Shown: positions 27,643 to 36,887, counted from the first letter of the stretch. The stretch is 64,000 nucleotides of DNA from UBA1206 sp050953105 (GCA_050953105.1 JBMNMA010000004.1:186001-250000); one strand, 5' to 3'. Numbers and translations: made by a program. The notes: generated by a model not told the origin, from the letters alone.

Positions 27643-28152
27643 ATGGATAACGCAGAAAAATACATTAAATACGCCCTTTCCCAGGGTGCGGCTAATGCCA
27701 TTAAATTTGATATTTCCGACATTTGCTTTGACCCCAGAACATACCTAAAATGCCTTTACGGCTGCGCCGATTTCGGCAGAAACCACACCTGCCCCTCCCG
27801 GCCGGGAACTCCCTCCATGGCAGAATATAAGGAGATGTTTTCCCGTTATAAATGGGGTATAATAGTACATACACACGACAAACCCCTGTCCCAAAAAATT
27901 TCATTTGGTATCGAATCCATGGCCTTCGGGGACGGCTATTATTTTGCCATGTCCCTTTCAGACTGCGCCCTTTGCGAAACCTGCGCCGCCGTGGACAACA
28001 AGCCCTGCCGGTTTGCCAAAAAGGCCCGTCCCGCTTTCCACTCGGTGGGGATAGACGTATTCAAAACCGTAACAAACCTAGGCCTGCCTATATATACCCT
28101 GACCGACAAAAACCAGGAGCAAAACTGGTATTCGGCAATATTTATTGAATAA
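27643..28152 (+). CDS. DUF2284 Cys-rich metal-binding protein
   Basis: A 169-residue cytoplasmic protein with two Cys groups: CLYGCADFGRNHTCPSRPG (about 45-65) and DCALCETCAAVDNKPCRF (about 107-124). These fit DUF2284 proteins, predicted to bind an iron-sulfur cluster or zinc; the second group looks ferredoxin-like (CxxCxxC...C). The intact Cys count suggests a functional metal site. AAAAAGGAATCATT precedes the ATG. Function not established. Confidence 0.8.
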   Translation: MDNAEKYIKYALSQGAANAIKFDISDICFDPRTYLKCLYGCADFGRNHTCPSRPGTPSMAEYKEMFSRYKWGIIVHTHDKPLSQKISFGIESMAFGDGYYFAMSLSDCALCETCAAVDNKPCRFAKKARPAFHSVGIDVFKTVTNLGLPIYTLTDKNQEQNWYSAIFIE

Positions 28153-28171
28153 AAAATCCACAACGATATTT

Positions 28172-28203
28172 AAAACGCAGGGAATAATCCCTGCGTTTTA
28201 GTT
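28172..28203. terminator. Bidirectional terminator
   Basis: AAAACGCAGGGA-ATAA-TCCCTGCGTTTT; a near-perfect 12-bp stem between two convergent genes, with T or A runs on both sides. Confidence 0.88.
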
Positions 28204-28213
28204 TTATTATATT

Positions 28214-29287
28214 TTACACTATTTCAAGGCCGTCTTTGTCGGGTAAGGGCGGGAACTCGGTGTCAAGGTTATCCTGATACCAGTAAGCCACCGAGGAAAT
28301 GTCGTCCTGCAACGGCAGATACCTTCCGTCGGAACGCCAGCCTAAGGCCTGAATGGTAACCTTTAAATCTTTTTCAAAGTAAACCGGGTCGGTTATATGG
28401 AAGCGATACATTGAAAACCTTGCCTGGGACTTATAGGTTTCATCCACGGCATGTTTGTGAAAACCCGAATAAGGAGTGGTAAAGTCAGCATATTTGCCGT
28501 TTACGTCAAAGTTGTAGGCGCCGCAGAAATAGTCCTCGGTGCCGGTGCCGCAGATGGTGGGATATTCGTCGTCCCCGTCAAGGTAAAACTTAATTTCCCC
28601 TTCGCCCCACCAGCCTGAATTGTTAGAGCCCCAGAACAGGTAGGTTCCCACATACTGGCCGCGTCCCTTTACGTTGTCAAGAATGGTGTAAACCCCTTTG
28701 TAGGGCAGGGGGTTAACCCGCCTGAACTGAGCGTGGAAATAGCCGGCGTTTTCGGGGAGCTTTGTTAGCATGTAATCTATCTGATAATAAACCACAAGGT
28801 CATAGCTTGTTATATTTTCAAGGGTTATTTTAAAGTGCTTATAAAAGGGCATTTCAAAGTAGGAATTTAATCCCTTGCGGGGGTTAATGCAGACTGCCAG
28901 GGTTGAAACCTGCTTATATTCCATGTTGGCTGCGTTGCAGAAAAAGTCAGAGGTGGGAACCTCCACCGATGGTTTTTCGCACCCGTCCCAATACATACGC
29001 ATTATAAGGGGACGGTTTGACCCTGCCGAGTCGGTCATCCAGATGTGTTTAATAACCCCCTGGCCTTCCACGTCAGCCAAAACCGCCGTTTCGCCGGCTT
29101 TAATTAAAATCGAGGGGGAAACCTTCCATCCCTTTCCCAAATCCCTAGCAGCAGATGCTCCGGTTCCGTCGGTGGCCATGCCGCCTTTACCTTTTTCGCC
29201 GGTTATGTTTTCGGCAGATATTGACCTTGACTTTGCATCGGACAGCAATGTTAAATCGTGCATTCCGTAACCCAATCCGTTAAACAT
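28214..29287 (-). CDS. GH172 (DUF2961) family protein
   Basis: A 357-residue protein without signal peptide, matching the DUF2961/GH172 fold: GQGVIKHIWMTDS, RMYWDGCEKPSVEVPTSDFFCNA (split), FEMPFYKHFKITLENIT, GEIKFYLDGDDEYPTICGTGTEDYF and FSMYRFHITDPVYFEKDL. The acidic pair in GTGTEDYF is the region reported for catalysis in GH172. Members act on fructofuranosides or D-arabinofuranosides. It follows the pyr operon on the same strand but has its own promoter. Intracellular location implies action on imported sugars. Confidence 0.82.
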   Translation of the reverse strand: MFNGLGYGMHDLTLLSDAKSRSISAENITGEKGKGGMATDGTGASAARDLGKGWKVSPSILIKAGETAVLADVEGQGVIKHIWMTDSAGSNRPLIMRMYWDGCEKPSVEVPTSDFFCNAANMEYKQVSTLAVCINPRKGLNSYFEMPFYKHFKITLENITSYDLVVYYQIDYMLTKLPENAGYFHAQFRRVNPLPYKGVYTILDNVKGRGQYVGTYLFWGSNNSGWWGEGEIKFYLDGDDEYPTICGTGTEDYFCGAYNFDVNGKYADFTTPYSGFHKHAVDETYKSQARFSMYRFHITDPVYFEKDLKVTIQALGWRSDGRYLPLQDDISSVAYWYQDNLDTEFPPLPDKDGLEIV

Positions 29288-29328
29288 TTTTATGCCTCCT
29301 GTTATTTTTGTCCTTTTATGGCAAAACC

Positions 29329-29356
29329 ATTATACCCTAAAACCCGTAAATGTCAA
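29329..29356 (-). promoter_or_regulatory. Promoter of the GH172-like gene
   Basis: On the minus strand TTGACA (29351-29356), 16 bases, TATAAT (29329-29334). It lies directly after the pyrI stop codon. Confidence 0.7.
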
Positions 29357-29358
29357 TG

Positions 29359-29775
29359 TCAATTTGCCTTTGAATCACAGTAAATACACCGGTATGTCCT
29401 TGTTTTTGAATCAGTCAGGCGGAAAATCTGGTCAATTTCCTGCTCTACCGAGGTTATACACCGGGGGTTTTTGCATTTTAATATATTTACAAGCTTTTCG
29501 GGCAAGGTTATCCGGTCACGCTTGAAAAGCTTGCCGTTTCTGATAATATTCACCGTTATCCCCGGGTCGATAAATCCTAACACCGTAAAATCCAGATCTA
29601 TTATTTTACCGATTTTTATAATATCCTTCTGCCCCATTTTGGTTGACCGGGCATTGTTTATCATGGCCACCGTGCAGCCGAGGGTTCCCAGCCCCAGAGT
29701 CCGGTAAATTTCCATTCCCCGGCCTGCGGTAATGTGGTCAAGCACTATTCCGTCGGTTATTTGTCCTATTACCAT
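29359..29775 (-). CDS. pyrI: Aspartate carbamoyltransferase regulatory chain
   Basis: A 138-residue protein. N-terminal allosteric domain (GIVLDHITAGRG, near residue 10) and C-terminal zinc domain with Cys-x4-Cys (CKNPRC) and Cys-x2-Cys (CIYC). In enteric bacteria PyrI mediates CTP/ATP control of PyrB; the zinc site holds the chains together. Overlaps pyrB by 7 bases. Presence of pyrI implies allosteric control of the operon's PyrB. Last gene of the pyr operon. Confidence 0.93.
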   Translation of the reverse strand: MVIGQITDGIVLDHITAGRGMEIYRTLGLGTLGCTVAMINNARSTKMGQKDIIKIGKIIDLDFTVLGFIDPGITVNIIRNGKLFKRDRITLPEKLVNILKCKNPRCITSVEQEIDQIFRLTDSKTRTYRCIYCDSKAN

Positions 29776-30689
29776 GCCTTTTCCTCCAGTAATTTAAGTA
29801 TAAGGGCCATGCGGATGAATTTGCCGTTTAGCACCTGTTTGAAGTAGCAGGCACGGCTGTCATGGTCAATGGCCACCGATATCTCGTTCACCCTCGGCAG
29901 GGGATGCATAATGGCAAGATTATTTTTTGCGTTTATAAGCTTATCCGGGGTGAGGATATATGTATCCTTTAACCGCAGATAGTCGGCCTCGTTGAAAAAT
30001 CTTTCCTTTTGCACCCTTGTCATATATAAGATGTCAAGTTGGGGTATTGCCTGTTCAAGATTTCGCACCTCGGTAAATGGAATATTTCCGGCAATCAGCG
30101 TTTCTTCTCTGACATATTCGGGAACACACAGCTCCTCCGGAGATATAAGGACAAATTTTATCCCGCTATACCTTGAAAGGGCGGTTATAAGGGAGTGAAC
30201 TGTCCTGCCGAACTTAAGGTCGCCGCATATCCCCACCGTAAGGTTTTCAAAGCCCCCCTTTTCCCGCTTTATGGTCAGCAGGTCGGTTAAGGTCTGGGTG
30301 GGGTGGTTGTGTCCGCCGTCCCCGGCGTTTATAACCGGAACGGGGGAGTTTATTGCCGCCACATGGGCAGCCCCCTCCTTGGGGTGGCGTATGGCGATAA
30401 TGTCGGCAAAGCAGGCCACCGTCCGTATGGTGTCGGCCACGCTTTCACCCTTGGCTGCCGAGCTGGCGTCGGATGAGGAAAAGCCAAGGACACTCCCTCC
30501 CAGCTCAAGCATTGCCGCTTCAAAGCTAAGACGTGTCCGGGTGGAAGGCTCGTAAAACAACGTGGCGATTTTTTTATTTTTGCATTTTTCCCGGTAGTTT
30601 AGGGGATTGGCGATAATATCCTCGGCAACGTTTATCAGGTCGTCAATCTCCTCTATCGTAAGGTCTTTTATGTCGATAAGACTCCTCAT
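29769..30689 (-). CDS. pyrB: Aspartate carbamoyltransferase catalytic chain
   Basis: A 306-residue enzyme joining carbamoyl phosphate and aspartate. The carbamoyl phosphate loop FYEPSTRTRLSFEAA, the residues of the 80s loop SSAAKGES, HPTQTLTDLL and MHPLPRVNEI are all present. Length is that of the E. coli catalytic chain, which fits the PyrI partner next to it. Confidence 0.96.
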   Translation of the reverse strand: MRSLIDIKDLTIEEIDDLINVAEDIIANPLNYREKCKNKKIATLFYEPSTRTRLSFEAAMLELGGSVLGFSSSDASSAAKGESVADTIRTVACFADIIAIRHPKEGAAHVAAINSPVPVINAGDGGHNHPTQTLTDLLTIKREKGGFENLTVGICGDLKFGRTVHSLITALSRYSGIKFVLISPEELCVPEYVREETLIAGNIPFTEVRNLEQAIPQLDILYMTRVQKERFFNEADYLRLKDTYILTPDKLINAKNNLAIMHPLPRVNEISVAIDHDSRACYFKQVLNGKFIRMALILKLLEEKAW

Positions 30690-30711
30690 ATCAAGCCTTC
30701 CCTTTCAAAGA

Positions 30712-31350
30712 TTATTTCCATATCCAGCTTTCGTCGGAGGGGTTGTCTCTGAAAGCCATAAGCTTAGGCACGTCGGCCTTTTCAATATAGCCGCTTTCCA
30801 CCCCTACCTCCACCACCGTGTCAAAGTTGGTAAGGGAGATGTTTTTTATCCCCGCCTTTTCAAGCCGTTCTATTCCTTTTGCCATGTTGTAGGTGAAAAT
30901 CGACACCACCCCCAGCACATCGGCTCCTGCCTCACGCAAAGTTTCAACCACGTCAATAACGCTTCCTCCGGTGGATATAAGGTCCTCCACCACCACTGCT
31001 TTTTGTCCGGGAGCAAGCCTGCCTTCGATTTTATTCTTTCTGCCGTGGTCCTTTGCGCCGGTGCGTACATATCCCATGGGCAGCCCCAGCAGATGAGAAG
31101 CTATTGCCGCATGGGGAATTCCCGCCGTGGATGTTCCCATGAGTATTTCGGCGCCGGCAAAATTTTCCTTAATTGTTTGGGTAATGGCGGTTTCAATTTC
31201 GTTTCTTACGCTGACATCCGACAGGGCAAGGCGGTTGTCGCAGTAAATGGGACTTTTTATTCCGCTTGCCCATATAAACACCTCGCCGGGACGGAAAAAC
31301 ACCGCTTTAATGTCAAGCAGCAGCTTTGCAATTTGATTTTTGTAGTCCAT
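30712..31350 (-). CDS. pyrE: Orotate phosphoribosyltransferase
   Basis: A 212-residue enzyme making OMP from orotate and PRPP. PRPP-binding loop AVVVEDLISTGGSV (about 120-133) and the flexible-loop region RTGAKDHGRKNKIEG are intact. The frame extends 9 codons further, but the ATG at 31348-31350 follows AAAGGGGTAATTACA and gives the normal start. Confidence 0.94.
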   Translation of the reverse strand: MDYKNQIAKLLLDIKAVFFRPGEVFIWASGIKSPIYCDNRLALSDVSVRNEIETAITQTIKENFAGAEILMGTSTAGIPHAAIASHLLGLPMGYVRTGAKDHGRKNKIEGRLAPGQKAVVVEDLISTGGSVIDVVETLREAGADVLGVVSIFTYNMAKGIERLEKAGIKNISLTNFDTVVEVGVESGYIEKADVPKLMAFRDNPSDESWIWK

Positions 31351-31363
31351 TGTAATTACCCCT

Positions 31364-32062
31364 TTATTTGAATTCATTTATACAGCGAAAATAAGCGTTA
31401 ACCGGATTGTTTGATGCCGTTATGGGCCGCCCCACCACAATATAGTCGCACCCGGCCTGCAATGCAAAGGCTGGGGTGGCAATCCTCACCTGGTCGTCGT
31501 CCGACTTGTCCTCAAACCTTATCCCCGGAGTTACGGTGATAAAATCTATACCACAGGCTTTGTGAACCGTTGATGCCTCTCTGGGGGAGCATACCACTCC
31601 GTCAAGTCCGGCTTCCCTTGCATTTTGAGCATATTTAATAACTGTTTCTTCCATGGATGACGATATGAGCAGTTCATCATTCAATGCTCCCTCGCCGGTT
31701 GAGGTAAGCTGGGTTACCGCAATAACCAGCGGTCTGCTCCCGTCTGGCCGGGTTACCCCCTCAAGGGCGGCGGACATCATGGCCTTTGTGCCTGCGGCAT
31801 GAAGGTTTATCATATCCACACCGTAGCCTGACAGCACTTTCATTGTCTTTTTTACCGTGTTTGGTATGTCGTGGAGCTTTAAGTCAAGAAAGATTTTATG
31901 TCCCCTTTTTTTAAGCGTATTTACAATTCCTCCCCCTTCTGCGTAAAACAGCTCCATTCCTATTTTCACAAAGGGCCGTATCTCACCGAAAAGGTCTAAA
32001 AATTCAAGCGTTTCTTTTCCGTTTGCAAAGTCGCAGGCAATTATAACTTTGTCGCTATACAT
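31364..32062 (-). CDS. pyrF: Orotidine 5'-phosphate decarboxylase
   Basis: A 232-residue enzyme of the last UMP step. The catalytic DxKxxD motif is seen in IFLDLKLHDIPNTV, substrate-site VTPGIRFEDKSDDDQVRIATP (split) and VVGRPITAS near the C-terminus. The ATG at 32060-32062 has AGGTGG about 8 bases before it and overlaps the pyrD end by 8 bases; an in-frame GTG 3 codons earlier is less likely. Confidence 0.95.
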   Translation of the reverse strand: MYSDKVIIACDFANGKETLEFLDLFGEIRPFVKIGMELFYAEGGGIVNTLKKRGHKIFLDLKLHDIPNTVKKTMKVLSGYGVDMINLHAAGTKAMMSAALEGVTRPDGSRPLVIAVTQLTSTGEGALNDELLISSSMEETVIKYAQNAREAGLDGVVCSPREASTVHKACGIDFITVTPGIRFEDKSDDDQVRIATPAFALQAGCDYIVVGRPITASNNPVNAYFRCINEFK

Positions 32063-32969
32063 GGGCGCCACCTATTATTTCCTTTATATCCTTAATATTA
32101 TATTTTTCCATTGTTTCGGGCAGGGCGTTTATAATATCCCGGCAGGCGTAGGGATTTACCAGATTTGCAGAGCCTACCTCCACCGCCGTTGCTCCGGCCA
32201 ACATCATTTCGATAACATCCTCCGGGGATGACACACCCCCCATTCCGATTATGGGGATTTTAACTGCCTTGTAAACCTGATACACCATCCGCAGCGCCAC
32301 CGGCTTTACCGCAGGGCCCGAAAGTCCTCCGGTTATATTGGCAAGCACGGGTTTTTTGGTTTTAAGGTTAATCCTTAACCCCAGCAGGGTGTTTATAAGG
32401 CTTATACCGTCCGCCCCTGCTTCCTCGCAGGCTGATGCGATTTCGCATATATCGGTTACATTAGGCGAAAGCTTTGGTATAACAGGCTTTTTAACTTCCT
32501 TTTTAACCGCCGAAACCACTTCATAAGCCGTCTTAGGTAATGTGCCGAAGGCAAGGCCCCCGTTGTGGACATTGGGGCAGCTTATGTTAAGCTCAATCCA
32601 CCCCACCATGTCCTCCTTATCCAGCTTTACGCAGCTTTTAACATATTCCTCCGCCGTAAAGCCGCTTACGTTTGCCATTACCTTTTTATTAAATACCTTT
32701 TTCAGTTTCGGCAGTTCCTCGTCAATTACCCTGTCAACTCCGGGGTTTTGAAGTCCCACCGAGTTTAGCAATCCCGCAGGGCATTCGGCTATCCTGGGTG
32801 TGTCGTTACCAAACCTTATGTTAAGGGTTGTTCCCTTAAAGGAGAAGGTGCCGAGGATGTTTATATCGTAGATTTCGGCAAACTCATAGCCGTAGCCGAA
32901 GGTGCCGCTGGCTGCGATAACCGGGTTGTCAAGGGTTATACCGCAAAGGCTTACTTTTGTGTCTGCCAT
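32055..32969 (-). CDS. pyrD: Dihydroorotate dehydrogenase B, catalytic subunit
   Basis: A 304-residue FMN enzyme oxidising dihydroorotate. The N-terminal NPVIAASGTFGYGYEF, the catalytic Cys in LNISCPNVHNGG (class 1 uses Cys) and GMGGVSSPEDVIEMMLAGA are present. The neighbouring pyrK identifies it as the NAD-linked 1B type, consistent with an anaerobe. Overlaps pyrK by 19 bases. Confidence 0.95.
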   Translation of the reverse strand: MADTKVSLCGITLDNPVIAASGTFGYGYEFAEIYDINILGTFSFKGTTLNIRFGNDTPRIAECPAGLLNSVGLQNPGVDRVIDEELPKLKKVFNKKVMANVSGFTAEEYVKSCVKLDKEDMVGWIELNISCPNVHNGGLAFGTLPKTAYEVVSAVKKEVKKPVIPKLSPNVTDICEIASACEEAGADGISLINTLLGLRINLKTKKPVLANITGGLSGPAVKPVALRMVYQVYKAVKIPIIGMGGVSSPEDVIEMMLAGATAVEVGSANLVNPYACRDIINALPETMEKYNIKDIKEIIGGAHV

Positions 32970-33697
32970 ATAATCTCCTCCTTTTCAAGCACCGGACCCT
33001 CTTTGCATATCCGCTTTGTGCCGTATAAGGTTTTACAGCTGCACCCCATGCAGGCACCGAAACCGCACCCCATTCTTTCTTCAAAGGAATACTGCCCGCC
33101 GCTTTGTGAATTATAATACACCGCCTTTAACATGGCTTCCGGACCGCAGGCGTATGTGTAGGTGTAGCTGCCGCACATGCTTATGGCATCCGCCGCGTAG
33201 CCTTTAATGCCGTAGCTGCCGTCGGCAGTGGTTATAATCACGTTTACCCCAAGGGATTTAAACTTTTCTTCCCAAAATACCTCGGACCTTGTGTTAAAGC
33301 CCATTATTACTGTAACGGTTTTCCCCTCGCCGACAAGGGTTTTGGCAAGCAGATACATTGGGGGAAGTCCGCAGCCGCCGCCTATAAGCAGAGGGTGGGT
33401 GCCGCTTTTGGCCGTGTCAAAGCCGTTACCCAGATTGGTAAGCAAATTAAGCTTTACATCCTTTTCAAGGGAGGACATATATTTAGTCCCTTCTCCCACC
33501 ACTTTGTAAATGACCGTCAGCTTATTACCTTCTACATCACATACCGAAAATGGGCGGCGGAGGTAAAAGGGTTCGAGCTTTATGTTTACAAACCTGCCGG
33601 GGCGGTCAATTCCCGTCATGTCCCCGGACAAAACCAGCTCAAACACCCCCGGGGCAATTTGGTTGTTTTCCAAAACCGTAAAAAACTTTTCTTCCAT
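32951..33697 (-). CDS. pyrK: Dihydroorotate dehydrogenase B, electron-transfer subunit
   Basis: A 248-residue FAD and [2Fe-2S] subunit that passes electrons from PyrD to NAD. FAD-binding RRPFSVCD, NAD-domain GGGCGLPPMYLLAKTL and the cluster motif CGFGACMGCSCK with a fourth Cys in KRICKEGP are visible. It follows pyrC by 2 bases. Confidence 0.94.
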   Translation of the reverse strand: MEEKFFTVLENNQIAPGVFELVLSGDMTGIDRPGRFVNIKLEPFYLRRPFSVCDVEGNKLTVIYKVVGEGTKYMSSLEKDVKLNLLTNLGNGFDTAKSGTHPLLIGGGCGLPPMYLLAKTLVGEGKTVTVIMGFNTRSEVFWEEKFKSLGVNVIITTADGSYGIKGYAADAISMCGSYTYTYACGPEAMLKAVYYNSQSGGQYSFEERMGCGFGACMGCSCKTLYGTKRICKEGPVLEKEEIIWQTQK

Positions 33698-33699
33698 TG

Positions 33700-34839
33700 T
33701 TATATCCCGTCTGCTAGCTTTTTTATTTCAGGCGAAAGCCAGACAAAATTGCCGTTATAGCTTGTTGCCATGCATTTTCCGTTCACGCCAAAACCCTCAA
33801 AGGGGGTGGATTTTCCCATTGATATAAAATCCTTGGGGTTAATATAGTATTCGCTATTAAGGTCAAAAACCGTAAAACCGATGTCCGCCTTTATTCCAAA
33901 CCGTTTCCGGGGATTATGGCTCATAAGCTGAATTAGCCGTTCAAGGCTTATACTGCCGGTTTTAACTAAGTGTGTGTAAAGCAGGGGAAAGGCGGTTTCA
34001 AGCCCGACTATTCCAAAAGCCGAGCCATCAAAACCCCGGCTTTTTTCATCTGCCGAGTGGGGGGCATGGTCGGTGGCGACAATGTCAATCGTCCCGTCGC
34101 AAAGCCCCTCAATCAATGCCTGCCGGTCTGACCGGCTTCTTAACGGCGGATTCATTTTATATCTGCCGTCGTCCTTAACCATGGTGTCGTCAAGCAGAAG
34201 ATGGTGGGGGGTTACCTCGCAGGACACGTCAATTCCTGCGGCTTTAGCCTGGCGGATAAGCTTTACCGACTCTTTTGCTGAAATATGGCAGGCATGATAG
34301 GCGCACCCCGTCTTTATAGCAAGGCGAATGTCCCGCTCAAGCATTTTCCATTCGCTTTCACTGTCGTAAACCGAAATATCTTTATATTCGCAATGGGCGG
34401 CAATGATTTTTCCAAGTGCTTTTGCCTTTTCCATTGCCTTTTCCATTAAAAAGTCGTCCTCAACGCCCCTGCCGTCGTCAGAAAAGCCGCAGACGAAATT
34501 TGAAATACCCTCCATGTCCGAAAGGGTTTCACCTTTTTCGCCCTTTGTAATAGTCCCGTAGGGGTAAACGAAAACAACGGCGTCTTTTTTAATAATATCA
34601 AGCTGAAAAGTGAGATTTTCAATGCTGTCCGGTGTGGGGTTAAGGTTGGGCATGGCACAGACGGCGGTATAACCCCCTTTGGCTGCAGCCATGGCGCCGG
34701 ATTTTATGGTTTCTTTATAAAAAAAACCCGGCTGACGCAGATGAACATGAACATCCGCGAAACCGGGTAGAACGACATATTTACTTTTTTCAAACAGGGA
34801 AATAAGACTTTCGGCCTTTTTGGGATTTTTAAAATCCAT
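33700..34839 (-). CDS. pyrC: Dihydroorotase
   Basis: A 379-residue class I type (AllB/PyrC) amidohydrolase. Metal ligands: HxH in FADVHVHLRQPG, His in TPHHLLLDD and CHISAKES, Asp in ATDHAPHS. I place the start at ATG 34837-34839, preceded by GGAAAGGGTCAGC. The frame is open for 32 more codons to an ATG at 34935, but that stretch covers the terminator-like leader hairpin, so it is treated as leader. First gene of the pyr operon. Confidence 0.93.
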   Translation of the reverse strand: MDFKNPKKAESLISLFEKSKYVVLPGFADVHVHLRQPGFFYKETIKSGAMAAAKGGYTAVCAMPNLNPTPDSIENLTFQLDIIKKDAVVFVYPYGTITKGEKGETLSDMEGISNFVCGFSDDGRGVEDDFLMEKAMEKAKALGKIIAAHCEYKDISVYDSESEWKMLERDIRLAIKTGCAYHACHISAKESVKLIRQAKAAGIDVSCEVTPHHLLLDDTMVKDDGRYKMNPPLRSRSDRQALIEGLCDGTIDIVATDHAPHSADEKSRGFDGSAFGIVGLETAFPLLYTHLVKTGSISLERLIQLMSHNPRKRFGIKADIGFTVFDLNSEYYINPKDFISMGKSTPFEGFGVNGKCMATSYNGNFVWLSPEIKKLADGI

Positions 34840-34854
34840 GCTGACCCTTTCCGG

Positions 34855-34967
34855 GCAAAATAAAGCCCCGCATTTTTTAGCGGGACGACAAGAACCGGGC
34901 GTTAAAGCCCATATTAACGAATTTAATATTGCCATCTTGTCAGTATCCCGTACTGCCCTTAAAGATT
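34855..34967 (-). promoter_or_regulatory. Leader of the pyr operon with attenuator-like hairpins
   Basis: The untranslated leader (about 128 bases) has three hairpins on the minus strand: CAGTA-CGGGA-TACTG (34941-34955), GGGC-TTTAAC-GCCC (about 34897-34910) and GTCCCGC-TAAAAAAT-GCGGGGC followed by TTTATTTT (about 34857-34886). The last has the form of an intrinsic terminator just before the pyrC ribosome-binding site. The loop CGGGA of the first hairpin is complementary to TCCCG of the third, offering a possible antiterminating contact. No PyrR-loop consensus was found. Regulation is inferred. Confidence 0.55.
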
Positions 34968-34973
34968 TTTAAT

Positions 34974-35002
34974 ATTATAACACCGGCTTTTGTCTTTGTC
35001 AA
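34974..35002 (-). promoter_or_regulatory. Consensus promoter of the pyr operon
   Basis: On the minus strand TTGACA (34997-35002), 17 bases, TATAAT (34974-34979). Confidence 0.85.
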
Positions 35003-35031
35003 GGCACTTTATGACATTTGTAAAAATAAAA

Positions 35032-36864
35032 TTAACGGCAGATATTCGGCATAACCGTCATGCGAAGCAGGGTGCAGCCGTAGGGAATAAGAGTCTTTTC
35101 CACCACTTCACCTAAAGGTTTCAAATCTGTGGGCTTTTCGGCACACAGATAATCGAATTTTTCGTGGTTCGGCCAATTTATTTTAACCATTTTCGCCGTT
35201 ACCTCAACCGGGGGATTTTTATCCGAAAACGGGTAAAAGTCAATTTCTTTTTCCACCGCATCAAAACAGTCACCGGCAAAGGCATAGTTCCAGTCGGATT
35301 TCGGGTATAAATCATAATCGCAGTAGGGCTCTTTACGTGCCACTCCGTTTAACTCATATTCCCGTTTGACCATCTCGTATTCAATGGGCAGGGAATAAAG
35401 CAGCGGGCCGTGACGCAGCACAAACATATCAAACGCAGCAGGTTCAAACTCAAAATCAAAGTCGAACATCACTTCAAATGATGTTTCCCCCTCCCACAGC
35501 CGGTTTATGGTATATATCCCTCCCGGCACGGCAAGGCGGCCGTCGATGAGGGCATATTCCACCGATTCCGGAATGCGTATTCCCAGCTCAAAGGCAACGC
35601 TTTTTTGAACCTTTACGGTGTATTTGACAAGCTTTCTGAAAGGATAACCCGTTTCAAGGGTTATATTTACTTTAACGCCGTTAACTTCTGTATCAAGGGA
35701 TGCCGGTATAGGCAGGGAGGACAATATCCCCCCGTCATATTTCATAAAGGCCGACAAGGCAAACTTCGGCCATCCCTGCCCCATATTGGCGGTGCAGCAG
35801 CCGTAATTGGGCTCAAGGCCGAAAATATGGGCATCCGGCGAATTTGTGGTAAAGATTGAGCCGTCCTTAAAGGGTACACAACCTATCTGATTTGCCATCT
35901 GGTCATACTGGTGTGCCCACATATCCTTGGTAAAATAGGCAGGGAAAGCGTTGAAAGCGGCGTCCTCCAGCCGATCAAGCCAAACCGTGTCCCCGGTTAT
36001 TGAAAAGAGAATTTCATAGGAATACATGGCTTCCGCTACACTGCAAAGCTCGGTGCCTCTGATGGGGGATTTTCCCGCAAGCACCTCGTCGCCGTTAAAA
36101 TGGGTGGGCATGGAGGAATGATACTCCATAAGAAACCGGTAGGCTTCTTCGGCAAATCTAAATTCGTCCCCGCCGGATGTCTGGGATTCAAGGGCAGCGG
36201 ACTTTAACATCATGGCAAGGTTTACAATATGCCCTTCAAAGTTCCATTTTTTATTGGGAACCTTAAATTTATCGTCATGTAATATAACTTCATAACCTGC
36301 CCCCTGGGCCTTTAACTTTGATGCAAGATCAAGCAGCCATTCTTCCCGGGTTTCTTCATATATGCGGTAAATGGGGATAAGGCATTCAAACCACCTGTAT
36401 TTCCCCCATGCTGTCAAGGGATATTTATCAATATGGTCATTGAGGTTTTTCAGTGCTTTTCTTGCGGCTTCAAAGCCTTTTTTGCCGCCGTAAAGGGATA
36501 GCACCTTGCATATTAAAAACGCCGCCCAGACGTCATAGTTTCCCCTGTCGTCGTCGGAGCAGGGGCAAATCCATCCGTCAGGCCGTTGAGAAGATATAAT
36601 GGCATCTATATATCTGTCTGCCCGTTTTTTCATGTCGTCATTGTCAAGAAGGTATGCAAGGGGAATAAATCCATCAAGCCAGTAGGGAACTCTCTCCCAT
36701 CCCTCCCGGCTGCCGCCTATCCATTTGCTGTCCTTTACGTCCGGCCAGACCTTGTCCAGATTCCCCGCAAGGCCTTCGGCCTGGGTGATAAGGACATTCT
36801 TCAGCCATCCGCCGGGCTTTATATCTGTCATTTCAAAAAACGAATATTTGGGTTTTCTATACAT
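35032..36864 (-). CDS. GH127 (DUF1680) family, beta-L-arabinofuranosidase-like
   Basis: A 610-residue (alpha/alpha)6-barrel protein without signal peptide. The family pattern is clear: GGSREGWERVPYWLDG near the N-terminus, CSVAEAMYSYEILFSITGD with the probable catalytic acid, and YGCCTANMGQGWPKFA with the conserved Cys pair; in the characterised enzyme HypBA1 a zinc-bound Cys is the nucleophile. The C-terminal beta domain follows (about 450-610). GGTGGTAATATG precedes the start. It probably works on imported arabinosides; promoter is divergent from the acetyltransferase gene. Confidence 0.85.
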   Translation of the reverse strand: MYRKPKYSFFEMTDIKPGGWLKNVLITQAEGLAGNLDKVWPDVKDSKWIGGSREGWERVPYWLDGFIPLAYLLDNDDMKKRADRYIDAIISSQRPDGWICPCSDDDRGNYDVWAAFLICKVLSLYGGKKGFEAARKALKNLNDHIDKYPLTAWGKYRWFECLIPIYRIYEETREEWLLDLASKLKAQGAGYEVILHDDKFKVPNKKWNFEGHIVNLAMMLKSAALESQTSGGDEFRFAEEAYRFLMEYHSSMPTHFNGDEVLAGKSPIRGTELCSVAEAMYSYEILFSITGDTVWLDRLEDAAFNAFPAYFTKDMWAHQYDQMANQIGCVPFKDGSIFTTNSPDAHIFGLEPNYGCCTANMGQGWPKFALSAFMKYDGGILSSLPIPASLDTEVNGVKVNITLETGYPFRKLVKYTVKVQKSVAFELGIRIPESVEYALIDGRLAVPGGIYTINRLWEGETSFEVMFDFDFEFEPAAFDMFVLRHGPLLYSLPIEYEMVKREYELNGVARKEPYCDYDLYPKSDWNYAFAGDCFDAVEKEIDFYPFSDKNPPVEVTAKMVKINWPNHEKFDYLCAEKPTDLKPLGEVVEKTLIPYGCTLLRMTVMPNICR

Positions 36865-36887
36865 ATTACCACCTCTTTACCAAGGCC

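Noticed and set aside
30607..31371. Plus-strand open frame of 254 codons
   Set aside because: Antisense to pyrB and pyrE; composition matches a shadow of strongly coding DNA.
34840..35000. PyrR-binding loop in the pyr leader
   Set aside because: The usual PyrR loop consensus is not present; only generic hairpins are seen.
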